Source: Microtetraspora fusca
GTDB lineage: Bacteria; Actinomycetota; Actinomycetes; Streptosporangiales; Streptosporangiaceae
Length of the DNA stretch: 64,000 nt
NCBI RefSeq assembly: GCF_001570365.1
Contig: NZ_BBYK01000044.1
Location: forward strand, 1-64,000
Direction: 5' to 3'
Shown: in pieces, positions 15,939-25,041 of the stretch
How positions within the stretch are numbered: the stretch's first letter is position 1
Layout: the number at the start of each line of letters is the position of its first letter
The notes under the pieces: generated by a model
Told to the model about the DNA's origin: nothing
Seen by the model: the letters and a program-made list of their open reading frames with translations, nothing else
Database searches by the model: none
Made by a program: the position numbers and the translations under genes

Positions 15939-16727
15939 GTGAGGCGAGATCGGAAGCGATCACTCAGGCGGGCGGCCGTACGCGGGGCAGGGGTGAGCGC
16001 GATCCTCGCGGCGGCGCTGGCGCTGCCGTTGTCGGCGACGGCCCACGCGGGCGCGATCGACAGGACGGACGACAAGCTGAGCGCCGGAGAGGTTCTCAAG
16101 CCGAACGAGTCGGTGAAGTCCGAGAACGGCCAGTACAGGCTGATCCAGCAGGCACAGGGCAACCTCGTCCTCTACGGCCCGGGTAACACGGCCCTGTGGG
16201 GGTCGCCCACGTCGGGCGCCACGGCGTACGCCACCATGCAGCGCGAGGGCAACCTCGTCATCTACAACACGTCCAACCAGCCGCTCTGGGGCACCAACAC
16301 CGCCGGCCACCCCGGCGCGTACCTCAAGGTGCAGAACGACGGCAACCTCGTCATCTACTCGGCGAGCAACGAGTTCCTCTGGTCGCGGCACGCGTACGTC
16401 GGGTCGCTGCCGTCGGGGCACACGCTCAAGACCGGGCAGTGGGTCCAGTCGAAGAACGGCGAGTACAAGCTGCTCATGCAGAAGGAAGGCAACCTCGTCC
16501 TCTACAACCGGGCCAACAAGGCCCTGTGGACGACGCCGACCGCGGACCGGCCGGGCGCGTACGCCGCGATGCAGAAGGAGGGCAACCTGGTGATCTACAG
16601 CGCGCAGAACGCGGGCGTGTGGACCACCAAGACCGCGGGCAACGCCGGCGCCTACCTCGCGGTGCAGAACCAGGGCAACGTCGTCATCTACTCGAAGGAC
16701 AACAAGCCCCTCTGGTCGGCGAAGTGA
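15939..16727 (+). CDS. Secreted protein with two bulb-type (GNA-like) mannose-lectin domains
   Basis: 262 residues: a Sec signal peptide (RRAAVRGAGVSAILAAALALPLSATAHAG), then two tandem bulb-lectin (B_lectin) domains of about 110 residues. Each has three repeats of the form QxxGNxVxY. Of the six, only QNDGNLVIY keeps the full mannose-binding consensus QxDxNxVxY; the others have Glu or Gln in place of Asp, so carbohydrate affinity may be altered. Such proteins are usually secreted carbohydrate binders or small antibacterial lectins (lectin-like bacteriocins). GTG 15939 is chosen for GGAG 8 bases upstream and because the signal peptide begins there. A hairpin follows at 16739. Confidence 0.88.
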   Translation: MRRDRKRSLRRAAVRGAGVSAILAAALALPLSATAHAGAIDRTDDKLSAGEVLKPNESVKSENGQYRLIQQAQGNLVLYGPGNTALWGSPTSGATAYATMQREGNLVIYNTSNQPLWGTNTAGHPGAYLKVQNDGNLVIYSASNEFLWSRHAYVGSLPSGHTLKTGQWVQSKNGEYKLLMQKEGNLVLYNRANKALWTTPTADRPGAYAAMQKEGNLVIYSAQNAGVWTTKTAGNAGAYLAVQNQGNVVIYSKDNKPLWSAK

Positions 16728-16738
16728 CCGTGTGACGC

Positions 16739-16767
16739 CGCGGGTCGCCCACACCGGGCGACCCGCG
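16739..16767. terminator. Bidirectional hairpin terminator
   Basis: 12-base perfect arms (CGCGGGTCGCCC and complement) around a 5-base loop, between the converging lectin and acetyltransferase genes. It ends the lectin transcript and the long minus-strand sugar operon. Confidence 0.85.
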
Positions 16768-16771
16768 AGTG

Positions 16772-17689
16772 TCAGAAGTAGTCGGCCGTCCAGGCCACGG
16801 CGCGCGGGTCCTCGACGACGGTCCTGACCTCGGCCGGGTCGGCGAGGATCGGCCGCGCCATGCCTGTCGGGTCGCCGTCCGCCGCCCACCCGTCGAAGAG
16901 GCTCGGCAGCGCGGCGCGTATGGCGGGATCGAGCGGCGCGTACAGCTTCAGCGACGGCAGGCCGCGGGTCCGGGCCCGTCCGGCCACGGCGTGGAACAGC
17001 GGGACCGCGGCGTCCTCGGCCCCCAGAGCCACCTCCAGCACCTCGCCCTCGCTCCAGTCCACCACCGCGTACGCCATGGGGGCGTCGTGCCGGCGGAGGA
17101 GCAGGATCTCGCACGGCGGGGCGTACCAGAGGGGGACGCGCTCGGTCCAGTCCCGGGGGGAGCGGACGGTGGTGAGCGGCCGCCGCTCGTCATACCGGTC
17201 GTGCAGCCGGGCGAGGTCCAGCCACCGGTCGAGACCGACCGGCGCGGCGGCCCAGCCGTCCTCCAGGAGGCCGCCGGCGGCGGGAGGACCGGCGACGAAG
17301 GGCCGGTCGAACACCTGCCATCCGGAGCTCGCGTAGACCTGGGGCGTCCCCGTGAACAGCAGCGACCAGGCGCACCCGTCCGCCGTCATGGCGTCGGCGG
17401 CGAGGGCGAGCAGCCGCTTGACCAGTCCCCTGCCCCGGGCCTCCGGCCGGGTCGCGACGCTGGAGACGCAGCCGACCCGGCGTACCGCGCCCGAGGCGTC
17501 GCGGATGTCGCGAGGGAGCCAGTAGACGACGGCGAGAACCCCGTCGCCGTCCGTGGCCACGTACGTGCGCTCCCTCCGGCCGGGATCCTGCTCGTACAGC
17601 GGGACGATGTGGGACGCGGTGAAGGAGCGCGCCCACACCTCGTAGAGGGAGTCGTCGTCGGCCGCGCGGGCCGTCCTGAACTGCGTCAC
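16772..17689 (-). CDS. GNAT-family N-acetyltransferase
   Basis: 305 residues. The N-terminal half has a clear GNAT acetyl-CoA site (VGCVSSVATRPEARGRGLVKRLLALAADAM) and the C-terminal half is a second, degenerate domain (DVVDWSEGEVLEVALGAEDAAVPLFHAVAGRAR), an Eis-like two-domain layout. It probably acetylates an amine or amino sugar. It is the last gene of the minus-strand operon, overlapping the hydroxyacid dehydrogenase by 4 bases (ATGA), and may modify an intermediate of the imported sugar, which would fit an amino-sugar substrate. Confidence 0.85.
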   Translation of the reverse strand: MTQFRTARAADDDSLYEVWARSFTASHIVPLYEQDPGRRERTYVATDGDGVLAVVYWLPRDIRDASGAVRRVGCVSSVATRPEARGRGLVKRLLALAADAMTADGCAWSLLFTGTPQVYASSGWQVFDRPFVAGPPAAGGLLEDGWAAAPVGLDRWLDLARLHDRYDERRPLTTVRSPRDWTERVPLWYAPPCEILLLRRHDAPMAYAVVDWSEGEVLEVALGAEDAAVPLFHAVAGRARTRGLPSLKLYAPLDPAIRAALPSLFDGWAADGDPTGMARPILADPAEVRTVVEDPRAVAWTADYF

Positions 17690-18663
17690 CCCATGCGCTC
17701 CAGCATCTCGGGCGTCACCTCGTGGCGCAGCGGGAGGCCGCGGAGGTGGCGGCTGATCTCGTCCAGCACGATCGCCCCTTGGCGGCGCCTGGCCTCCACC
17801 GTACCGGCGGCCTGGTGCGGCGTGATCAACGCGTTGGGCAGCGCGCGGAAGCCGTGGTCCGCGGGCAGCGGCTCGGCGTCGAACACGTCGATCGCGGCGT
17901 CGATCCGCCCCGAGCGCAGCTCGGCGAGCAGCGCGGTCTCGTCCACCAGCCAGGACCGCGCCGTGTTCACCAGGCCCGCGCCGTCCGGCATGAGCGCCAG
18001 CTCCCGCGCGCCGAGCAGGTGCCGCGTCTCGGGCAGCACCGGCGCGTGCAGCGCGACGATCCTGCTGGTGGCCAGCAGTTCGTCGAGGGGAACGGCGGGT
18101 ACCCCGGGCTCACCGGCGAAGTAGGGGTCGCTCACCATCACCTCCGCGCCGAGGGCGCGCACCAGGTCGATGTACGCGCGACCGGTGCGGGAGGCGCCGA
18201 CGACCCCGATCCGGCAGCCGAGGATCTCGTGCCGGGCCGGGGCCTGCTCGGCGACGCTCCATTCGGCGCCGTCGCGCAGCGCGTGGTCGAACCGGTGGAT
18301 CCGGTGCAGCAGCGCGAGGGTGAAGGCGAGGGCGACCTCGGCGACCGGGCGGGCCATGGCCTGCCCGGCCTGGGTCACCCTGACGCCCCGCGCGAACACC
18401 TCGCCGGTGACGAAGAACTTGACGCTGGCGCCGATGTGCGCGACCAGACGCAGCTCCGGGGCCAGGTCCAGCAGTGCCCCGTCGAGGACCGGCATCCCCC
18501 AGCTCGTCACCAGCACCTCCGTGCCGGGGAGCGCCGCGGCGAGCGCGTCCGGGTCGGCCGGGTCGTCGAGGAGGCGGGCGTCCGCGACCCCGTCCGGGAA
18601 CAGGCGGGCCCGCAGCTCCGGGGGGACGGCGACCACCGTCCGCCGGTCAGGCGAGCCAGTCAT
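17686..18663 (-). CDS. D-isomer specific 2-hydroxyacid dehydrogenase family protein
   Basis: 325 residues. NAD-binding domain with IGVVGASRTGRAYIDLV and Asp at the end of beta-2 (MVSDPY). The catalytic triad is visible: Arg in NTARSWLVDE, Glu in VFDAEPLP and His in ITPHQAAGT. Such enzymes interconvert 2-keto and 2-hydroxy acids and are common at the end of sugar-acid pathways. It starts inside the end of the DapA-like gene (17-base overlap) and overlaps the acetyltransferase start by 4 bases. Confidence 0.88.
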   Translation of the reverse strand: MTGSPDRRTVVAVPPELRARLFPDGVADARLLDDPADPDALAAALPGTEVLVTSWGMPVLDGALLDLAPELRLVAHIGASVKFFVTGEVFARGVRVTQAGQAMARPVAEVALAFTLALLHRIHRFDHALRDGAEWSVAEQAPARHEILGCRIGVVGASRTGRAYIDLVRALGAEVMVSDPYFAGEPGVPAVPLDELLATSRIVALHAPVLPETRHLLGARELALMPDGAGLVNTARSWLVDETALLAELRSGRIDAAIDVFDAEPLPADHGFRALPNALITPHQAAGTVEARRRQGAIVLDEISRHLRGLPLRHEVTPEMLERMG

Positions 18664-19636
18664 CGAGGTGCTCCGCCACGAAGTCGTCGTCGGTGAGCCA
18701 GGGGTAGGCGGCGGCGACGCGGGTCAGCTCCTCGGCCTGGCCGGGCGAGAGCCCCTCATCCGGATCCAGGCACCAGGTGCCGGCGAGGAGTCCCTGCCGC
18801 CTGAGCACCTCGTGTACGCCGGCGATGCAGCCGGCGAAGCCGTTCAGCGCGTCGAAGACGGCGGCGTTGGCGTCGGTGAGCTGCTCGGCCTTCGCGGCCA
18901 GGTCGCCGGGGTCGCGGCGCAGCCGCTCGAACATGGCGACGGCGGCCCGCGTCCAGACCGCCCACTGGCCGAGCAGCCCGCCGCGGAAGCGCAGCCCTCC
19001 GGGCAGGGACGCGAGCAGGTCGCCGATGATGTGGTCGTCGTTGCCGGTGTAGAGCGCGACCTCGTCGCGCCGGTCGGCGGCGGCGACGCCGTGCGCGACC
19101 TCCAGCGTCCGGTAGCGGTCGAACGGCGCCACCTTGACGGCCGCGGTGGACGGCTGGTCGGCGAGCGCCCGCCAGAAGTCGCGGGAGAGCTCGGGACCGC
19201 CGATCGCGCGTTGCAGGTAGAACCCGATCACGGGCAGCACCTCGCCCACCGCACGCGCGCGGTCGAGCAGCTCCGCCTCGGAGGCGCCGGGCACGACAGG
19301 GGACAGCAGCACGGCGTCGTAGCCGAGCTCGGCGGCGAGCCGCGCCTCCGCCACCGCCTGGCCGGTCGGCCCGCAGGCTCCGGCGACCAAGACGATGTCG
19401 GCGCGGCGGCTCTCGGCGGCGGTCTCCGCGGCGAGTTCCAGCACCGGACGCAGGAGCCCGGCCTCGCGGATGGCGAACTGGGTCGTGTGGACGCCGACGG
19501 CGAGGCCGCCCGCGCCCGCCGCCAGGTAGTAGCGGGTCAGCGCGCGCTGGCGCCGCTCGTCGAGCGTACGGTCCGCGGTGAGGGCGAGCGGGTGGGCGGG
19601 GATCACGGTCCCGGCGAGCAGCGGGGCCAGGGACAT
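18647..19636 (-). CDS. Dihydrodipicolinate synthase/N-acetylneuraminate lyase (DapA) family protein
   Basis: 329-residue TIM-barrel enzyme. The Schiff-base lysine lies in TAAVKVAPFDRYRTLEV, with an upstream aromatic segment PVIGFYLQRAIGG corresponding to the conserved Tyr region. The family contains aldolases and dehydratases acting on 2-keto acids such as 2-keto-3-deoxy sugar acids and 4-hydroxy-2-ketoacids. In this operon it is a likely dehydratase or aldolase for a keto-deoxy sugar acid. ATG 19636 has GGAGG 5 bases upstream and overlaps the previous stop by one base. Confidence 0.85.
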   Translation of the reverse strand: MSLAPLLAGTVIPAHPLALTADRTLDERRQRALTRYYLAAGAGGLAVGVHTTQFAIREAGLLRPVLELAAETAAESRRADIVLVAGACGPTGQAVAEARLAAELGYDAVLLSPVVPGASEAELLDRARAVGEVLPVIGFYLQRAIGGPELSRDFWRALADQPSTAAVKVAPFDRYRTLEVAHGVAAADRRDEVALYTGNDDHIIGDLLASLPGGLRFRGGLLGQWAVWTRAAVAMFERLRRDPGDLAAKAEQLTDANAAVFDALNGFAGCIAGVHEVLRRQGLLAGTWCLDPDEGLSPGQAEELTRVAAAYPWLTDDDFVAEHLDDWLA

Positions 19637-20655
19637 CAGAACCTCCCGTCGCGTACGGCGAACTTGGTGGGCTTGCCGGAGACCGGCAGCCCCTTGGCCA
19701 GCCAGTCGGCCTGCCACTCGACGAGGGTGCCGAGCGGGACCTCGGGGTAGCCGAACAGGGCGTGGCAGCGCGTGGCGTCGTTGAGCAGCGCGGTGCCGGC
19801 CTCGGCCCCGATGAACTCGGCGGTCGTGCCGAACCGCTCGGCGAACCGGGTCGCGACGCGGCGCACCGACGCGGTCTCCGGGCCGGTGAGGTTGAGGACG
19901 AACGGATCGGTCGAGGCGTGTTCGAGGGAGCGCAGCGCCACCTCGTTCGCGTAGCCCTGCCAGACCACGTTGACGTGCCCGGTCGTGACGTCGACCGGCG
20001 CTCCCGACAGCACGGCCTGCCCGACGTCGGCGAGCACGCCGTAGCGCAGATCGACGGCGTAGTTCAGGCGCAGGACACTCACCGGGGTGCCGCGCACCGC
20101 GGCGTGCTCGAACACCCGCTCCCGGCCGAGGCAGCTCATGGCGTACTCGCCGACCGGCCCGACCGGGTCGGTCTCGGCGCAGCCGCCGGTCTCCAGGGAG
20201 GTGAGCGGGTACACGTTCCCGGTGGAGAAGGCCGCGATCCGCGCCCCGGCGTACCGCTCGGCGACGCGGGCGGGCAGCGCCGCGTTGACCACCCAGGCGA
20301 GGTACGGCGCGGCGGCGGTGCCGAACTTCGCGCCGACCATGAAGACCACGTCGCGGGCGTCGGGCAGCGCCGCCAGGTCGGCGTTCCCGAGCAGGTCGAA
20401 GGCGACCGTGCGCACGCCGTGCTGTTCGAGCGCCGCGGCCGCCCGCGGGTCCGACCAGCGCGACACCGCCCACACGGTGTCCCCCGTACGGCCGGCCGCG
20501 TCGAGGCCGCGCCGGGCGAGGCGGCACAGGGTGGGCCCCATCTTCCCGCCCGCGCCGAGCACGACCAGGTCGCCCGCGCCGGCGGCGAGGGAGGCGACGA
20601 GCGCCGGGGACGGCGTGGTCAGCCGGTCTTCCAGGGCGGATTCAGAGTCGAACAT
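19636..20655 (-). CDS. NAD-dependent epimerase/dehydratase-like protein with altered active site
   Basis: 339 residues with an extended-SDR Rossmann fold (LVVLGAGGKMGPTLCRLARRGL). The usual YxxxK is not kept: the corresponding segment reads GEYAMSCLGRERVFEH, with Tyr but Cys at the Lys position. It may use a different mechanism, be a reductase on an unusual substrate, or bind NAD without classic catalysis. FSTGNVYPL corresponds to the Ser/Thr segment. It sits between the permease and DapA-like genes (3-base gap and 1-base overlap). Confidence 0.82.
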   Translation of the reverse strand: MFDSESALEDRLTTPSPALVASLAAGAGDLVVLGAGGKMGPTLCRLARRGLDAAGRTGDTVWAVSRWSDPRAAAALEQHGVRTVAFDLLGNADLAALPDARDVVFMVGAKFGTAAAPYLAWVVNAALPARVAERYAGARIAAFSTGNVYPLTSLETGGCAETDPVGPVGEYAMSCLGRERVFEHAAVRGTPVSVLRLNYAVDLRYGVLADVGQAVLSGAPVDVTTGHVNVVWQGYANEVALRSLEHASTDPFVLNLTGPETASVRRVATRFAERFGTTAEFIGAEAGTALLNDATRCHALFGYPEVPLGTLVEWQADWLAKGLPVSGKPTKFAVRDGRF

Positions 20656-20658
20656 GAT

Positions 20659-21495
20659 TTATCCCTTGATTCCAGACATCGTGACGCCCTCGGTGAGGTA
20701 GCGCTGGCCGACCAGGTACGCGGCGAAGATCGGGACGAACGCCACGGTGGCCCCCGCGAGGACGACGTTGAGCGGCACGTTCTGCTCCTGGAGCGAGGCG
20801 ATGCCGACGGTGAGCGTGCGCATGTCGGTGCTCTGCCCGACGATCAGCGGCCAGAGGAAGTCGTTCCAGTGCCACAGGAAGACGAAGAGCCCGAGCGTGG
20901 CGAGGATGGGCTTGCACAGGGGCAGCACGATCGTGACGAAGATCCGCAGCTCGGACGCGCCGTCCAGCCGTGCCGCCTCGAACAGCTCGTCCGGCAGCGC
21001 GCCGATGAACTGCCGCATCAGGAAGACCGCCTGCGCGTTGGCGAGCGTCGGCACGATCAGCCCCCAGAAGGTGTCCACCCCGCCCGCGTTCGCGACCAGG
21101 ATGAACAGGGGGATCAGCGTCACGTGGTACGGCACCATGACCATCGCGAGGAACGACCAGAACATGGTCTCCTTGCCGGGGAAGCGCTTCTTCGCGAAGG
21201 CGTATCCGGCCAGCGAGGCGAGCAGCAGCACGAGCACCACGCTGACCACCGAGTAGATCAGCGTGTTGAGCGTCCACATCGGCAGGTCTCCCCCGCCGAG
21301 CACCCGTTCGTACGCTCCGGTGCCGAGCGGCCAGGGCAGCAGGCTGCCCGGGAACTCGACGGCCGCGACCGGCTTCAGGCTGAGCACGACCATGGCGTAG
21401 AAGGGGAAGATCGTGACGATCGAGGCGACGCTCAGCAGCGCGACGCGGACGGCACGGCCGGCGCGGCCCGGCTCCAGCGCTCGGTATGCGGTCAC
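20659..21495 (-). CDS. Sugar ABC transporter permease (MalG/UgpE type)
   Basis: 278 residues with six hydrophobic segments and the EAA loop that docks the ATPase (DELFEAARLDGASELRIFVTIVLPLCKPIL). It forms a CUT1-type importer with the permease at 21492 (4-base overlap) and the binding protein at 22474. No ATPase gene is present; such systems usually share an MsiK-like ATPase encoded elsewhere. Confidence 0.92.
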   Translation of the reverse strand: MTAYRALEPGRAGRAVRVALLSVASIVTIFPFYAMVVLSLKPVAAVEFPGSLLPWPLGTGAYERVLGGGDLPMWTLNTLIYSVVSVVLVLLLASLAGYAFAKKRFPGKETMFWSFLAMVMVPYHVTLIPLFILVANAGGVDTFWGLIVPTLANAQAVFLMRQFIGALPDELFEAARLDGASELRIFVTIVLPLCKPILATLGLFVFLWHWNDFLWPLIVGQSTDMRTLTVGIASLQEQNVPLNVVLAGATVAFVPIFAAYLVGQRYLTEGVTMSGIKG

Positions 21496-22388
21496 TTGGC
21501 CCTCCCGATGAGCAGCCGCTGGATCAGCGCGACGAACAGAGTGAGCACGAACAGGGCGACGCCGAGCGCGCTGGCGTAGCCGAGGTCGAAGTACTTGAAC
21601 CCCTGGTCGTAGAGGTCCATGACGAGGGTGTAGCTGGCGCGCGCCGGGCCGCCGCTCGTCATGACGTAGACCAGGTCGAAGACCTGGAAGGAGTTCGTGG
21701 TCTCGATCACGGCCAGGAAGAAGATCGTGGACCGCAGCTGCGGGAGGACCACGTAGCGGAAGCGCTGCCAGGGGCCGGCCCCGTCGCTGAGCGCCGCCTC
21801 CTCCAGCTCGCGCGGCAGGTCCTGGAGCCGGGCCAGGACGATCAGCATGCCGTACCCGAAACGGGACCAGACCGACACGATCACCAGGGCCGGGATGACG
21901 AGCACCGGCGAGGCCAGCCAGGAACCGCCGATCAGCTCACCGAGCGGCCCGGACGAGGAGAAGAGCCAGGTGAAGACGGTCGCGGCCAGGACGAGGCTGG
22001 TGATCACGGGCAGGAAGAAGACCGAGCGGAAGAGCCGGACCCCGCGGAACGAGCGGCGCACGAGCAGCGCGAGGCCCAGTGACACGCCGATCGAGAGCGG
22101 CAGGTAGAGCACCGTGTAGAGCACGGTCACCTTGAGCGCCTGCCAGAAGACCGGGTCGTGCAGCATCCGCTGGAAGTTCTCCAGGCCGACGAACGTCGGG
22201 CTGTCACCGATGGTGTATTCGAAGAAGCCGAGTAAGGTGCCCGCGACGGCCGGGCCGAACCGGAAGGCCAGGAACAACAGGAAGCACGGCAACACGAACG
22301 CCAGGCCCAGCCGGGCCTCGTACCGGGCGCTCGCCGACCTGCGCCGGGCCGTCGTGCGGCGCGGTCGCGCCTCCGCGGTGACCGTCAC
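21492..22388 (-). CDS. Sugar ABC transporter permease (MalF/UgpA type)
   Basis: 298 residues with a basic N-terminus (RPRRTTARRRSASARYEARLG), six membrane segments and the EAA motif (LPRELEEAALSDGAGPWQRFRYVVLPQLRSTI). It pairs with the permease at 20659. A strong hairpin in the 85 bases between this gene and the binding protein gene probably lowers permease expression relative to the binding protein. Confidence 0.92.
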   Translation of the reverse strand: MTVTAEARPRRTTARRRSASARYEARLGLAFVLPCFLLFLAFRFGPAVAGTLLGFFEYTIGDSPTFVGLENFQRMLHDPVFWQALKVTVLYTVLYLPLSIGVSLGLALLVRRSFRGVRLFRSVFFLPVITSLVLAATVFTWLFSSSGPLGELIGGSWLASPVLVIPALVIVSVWSRFGYGMLIVLARLQDLPRELEEAALSDGAGPWQRFRYVVLPQLRSTIFFLAVIETTNSFQVFDLVYVMTSGGPARASYTLVMDLYDQGFKYFDLGYASALGVALFVLTLFVALIQRLLIGRAK

Positions 22389-22422
22389 GGGTGAACCTCA
22401 CAGGTGTCTAGAAACTGTCGCG

Positions 22423-22468
22423 CCGCCCGGCCGTCCCCGTACGTGCCCGCTGGGGAGCGGCCGGGCGG
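22423..22468 (-). terminator. Intra-operon hairpin between binding protein and permease genes
   Basis: CCGCCCGGCCG at 22423-22433 pairs perfectly with CGGCCGGGCGG at 22458-22468. The arrangement is typical of ABC operons, where an intercistronic stem stabilises the upstream mRNA or acts as a partial terminator so that more binding protein than permease is made. Confidence 0.7.
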
Positions 22469-22473
22469 GCGCC

Positions 22474-23706
22474 TTACTGGCCGATCAGCGCGTTCGCAGC
22501 GGCGGCCGCGTCGGCGAGGGCCTTCTCAGGGGTCTTCTGACCGATCAGCGCGGCCTGGATCTCCGGCGCGAGCACGCCCATGACGTCGCGCGCCTTGTCG
22601 TGCAGGGGCGCTCCCTGCATCAGGTCGAGCGTCTTCTCCATCTCGGCGTTCGGCCCCTCGGTGTAGAGCGCGCCCGTCGACTTCTGCGGGGAGAAGAAGC
22701 CCGAGGCCGTGTCGTACGCCTTGGTGACGGCGGGGCTCGCGGCGAAGGCGAGCCACTTGCCGGCCGCGTCCTTGGCCTTGGACCCCTTGAGCATGGAGAG
22801 GGCGCCGATGGAGCCGTAGCCGACCTGCTTGGTGTCGCTCAGCGGCGGGTAGATCTTGATGTTCTCCTTGCCCCAGAACGACTCGACGTCGCCCGGGACC
22901 TGCTGCCAGGTGCAGGCCACCTTGTTCTGAGCCAGGTGCGTCTGCTCGAAGGCGGGGATGCCGGTGAGCAGGTCCTTCTCGACGTAGCCCTTGTCGGCGA
23001 GCGTCTTGAGGAAGGTCAGCGCCTTGATGCCCTCGGCGCCGTCGAAGGCGACCTTCGCGCCGTCGGGCGTGAACACGCCGCCGCCGGCCTCCCAGAGCAG
23101 GGGGTAGAACGACTGGTTGAGCGTGGCTCCGGGGTCGGCGTAGTAGTTGGTGACGTCGAAGCCCTTGTCCTTGAGCTTCGGCGCGATCGCGAGCACGTCG
23201 TCCCAGGTCTTGGGCGCCTCGACGCCGGCCGCGTCCAGCACCTTCTGGTTGCACATCAGCGGGTTGGCGCCCATCAGGATCGGGGCGCCCATCAGCTTCC
23301 CGTCGACGGTGACCGCCTGCTTGACGTTGTCGCGGTAGTCGGCCTTGGCGGCGTCGTCGAGGTAGGCGTCCACGGGCTGGATGGCCTTGGCGAACTTCGG
23401 GATCTGGTCGGGGATCAGATAGACCAGGTCGGGGCCCTTGTTGCCGGCGATCGCCGTGGTCAGCGACTCCTCACGCTTGGCCCAGGGGAAGATCTCGACC
23501 TTCACGGTGATGTTCGGGTTGTCCTTGGCGAAGGCGGCGATCTGCCCGTCCCAGAAGGCCTTGTGCTGGGCCTCGTCCGGGATGATCGGATACACCCACA
23601 TCGTGACGTTCTGCTTCTCGGATCCGGCGTCCGAGCCGGAGCCGCAGGCGGTCACCGTGGCGGCGAGCGCCGCCGCCATGACCGGTGCGATCATGCGAAA
23701 TCGCAT
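22474..23706 (-). CDS. Extracellular sugar-binding lipoprotein of ABC transporter
   Basis: 410 residues. Signal peptide with lipobox VTACG (lipidated Cys21), then a family 1 solute-binding fold (VTMWVYPIIPDEAQHKAFW, GPDLVYLIPDQIPKFAKA, PKTWDDVLAIAPKLKDKG). It should capture a sugar or oligosaccharide outside the membrane for the two permeases downstream. ATG 23706 (MRFRMIAP) is preferred over 23724 because AGAGG precedes it at suitable distance. The gene order after two secreted beta-helix proteins suggests the ligand is their cleavage product. Confidence 0.92.
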   Translation of the reverse strand: MRFRMIAPVMAAALAATVTACGSGSDAGSEKQNVTMWVYPIIPDEAQHKAFWDGQIAAFAKDNPNITVKVEIFPWAKREESLTTAIAGNKGPDLVYLIPDQIPKFAKAIQPVDAYLDDAAKADYRDNVKQAVTVDGKLMGAPILMGANPLMCNQKVLDAAGVEAPKTWDDVLAIAPKLKDKGFDVTNYYADPGATLNQSFYPLLWEAGGGVFTPDGAKVAFDGAEGIKALTFLKTLADKGYVEKDLLTGIPAFEQTHLAQNKVACTWQQVPGDVESFWGKENIKIYPPLSDTKQVGYGSIGALSMLKGSKAKDAAGKWLAFAASPAVTKAYDTASGFFSPQKSTGALYTEGPNAEMEKTLDLMQGAPLHDKARDVMGVLAPEIQAALIGQKTPEKALADAAAAANALIGQ

Positions 23707-23754
23707 GGGGAGTCGTCCTCTCATGAATGACGTTCGGGGGGTGTTCGGAGGGGA

Positions 23755-25008
23755 TCACTGTCCGGGCACGGTGACGACCGTGCCGGTGTGCCGGGCGCGC
23801 TCGGCGGCGAAGACCGCCAGGTGGCTGGCGAGCGACTCGGCCGGGCCGGACCTGATGTGCGACTCGTCGCCGGTGGCCACCGCCCGGACGAACGCGTCCA
23901 TCAGGCCGTCGTCGCCGCCGCCGTGGCCGTCGCCCGCGTTGCCGTCGCCGATCGGTCCGGTCTCGGCTATCTCGGTCCTCCCGGTACGGAAGTCCAGGAC
24001 GGACACCCGCTCGCCGTCGCCGATGAGCCGCCCGTGGCTGCCGAAGATCCAGGTCTGCCGGTGGGTCTGCTCGGTGAAGGCGGTCATGGTGAAGGTCCCG
24101 GTGGCACCGCCCTCGAACTCCATGGCCAGCACCTGGTGGTCCACCACGTCGTTGTCGCACGCGTACACGCACCTGCCGAAGGGACCGGTGCGCAGGGCCT
24201 CGGTGAGCCCGGCCTCGTCCGTCGCGTCGGTGATGGCGGTGACCGGCCAGACGGCCCCGCGCTCGCGCAGCGCGGGGTAGTACAGCTTGGGCGCGGAGTA
24301 GGGGCAGTCCGGCTCGATCGCGCAGTCGAGGCAGCGGTCGGCCGCGCCCGCCGGTCGCTTCTCCGGCCGGAAGTGGCCGAGGTCGCCGAAGCTCGACACC
24401 CGGGTGATCCCGCGCCCGGTGACGTACGCGAGCCAGTCGAGGTCGTGGCACGACTTGGCCAGCAGCATCGGGCTGGCCAGCCGCTCGCTGCGCCACGGCC
24501 CGCGCACGTAGGAGTGGGCCGCGTGCCACCAGCCCACCGGCTCCAGGTGCTGGACGCTCATGATCTCGCCGAGCACCCCGGTGCCGACGACCTTCCGCAC
24601 GAGGTCGGTGTACGGCGTGTACCGGAGCACGTGGCAGACGGCGAGCCGCACGCCGGCCTCGGAGACGGCCGAGACGATCGCCCGGCACTCCTCCTCGGAC
24701 GGCGCGAGCGGCTTCTCCAGCAGCAGGTCGTGCCCGGCGCGTGCGAACGCGACCGCCGGGGCGACGTGCTCCTGGTCCTGGGTCGCCACGATCACCGCGT
24801 CGGCGCCGGTGCCGGCGTCCAGCAGTTCCTGCCAGCTCGCGTACTCGGCGATGCCGGGGTGCTCGGCCGCGACGAGGGCGCGCCGGTGCGGGTCGGGGTC
24901 GGCCACGGCGACGAGCCGGGCACGGTCCGGGTTGCGCGCCACCCACGAGGCGTAGGTCTGCCCCCGGATGCCGGCCCCCGCCAGGGCCAGCGCGACTCGC
25001 CGTTCCAT
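23755..25008 (-). CDS. Gfo/Idh/MocA-family oxidoreductase with Cys cluster
   Basis: 417 residues. N-terminal Rossmann fold (ALALAGAGIRGQTYASWV), catalytic EKP motif in LLLEKPLAPSEEEC, and C-terminal alpha/beta domain (MEFEGGATGTFTMTAF). An insertion at about residues 225-240 has four spaced Cys/Tyr positions (DRCLDCAIEPDCPYSAPKLYY), a likely metal site found in a subset of these enzymes. They oxidise or epimerise sugars or inositols with NAD(P). ATG 25008 follows GGAG by 5 bases. It lies between the beta-helix and binding protein genes of the operon. Confidence 0.88.
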   Translation of the reverse strand: MERRVALALAGAGIRGQTYASWVARNPDRARLVAVADPDPHRRALVAAEHPGIAEYASWQELLDAGTGADAVIVATQDQEHVAPAVAFARAGHDLLLEKPLAPSEEECRAIVSAVSEAGVRLAVCHVLRYTPYTDLVRKVVGTGVLGEIMSVQHLEPVGWWHAAHSYVRGPWRSERLASPMLLAKSCHDLDWLAYVTGRGITRVSSFGDLGHFRPEKRPAGAADRCLDCAIEPDCPYSAPKLYYPALRERGAVWPVTAITDATDEAGLTEALRTGPFGRCVYACDNDVVDHQVLAMEFEGGATGTFTMTAFTEQTHRQTWIFGSHGRLIGDGERVSVLDFRTGRTEIAETGPIGDGNAGDGHGGGDDGLMDAFVRAVATGDESHIRSGPAESLASHLAVFAAERARHTGTVVTVPGQ

Positions 25009-25041
25009 TTGCACTCCTTCTGAGTGTTTGGGGGATAAAGG

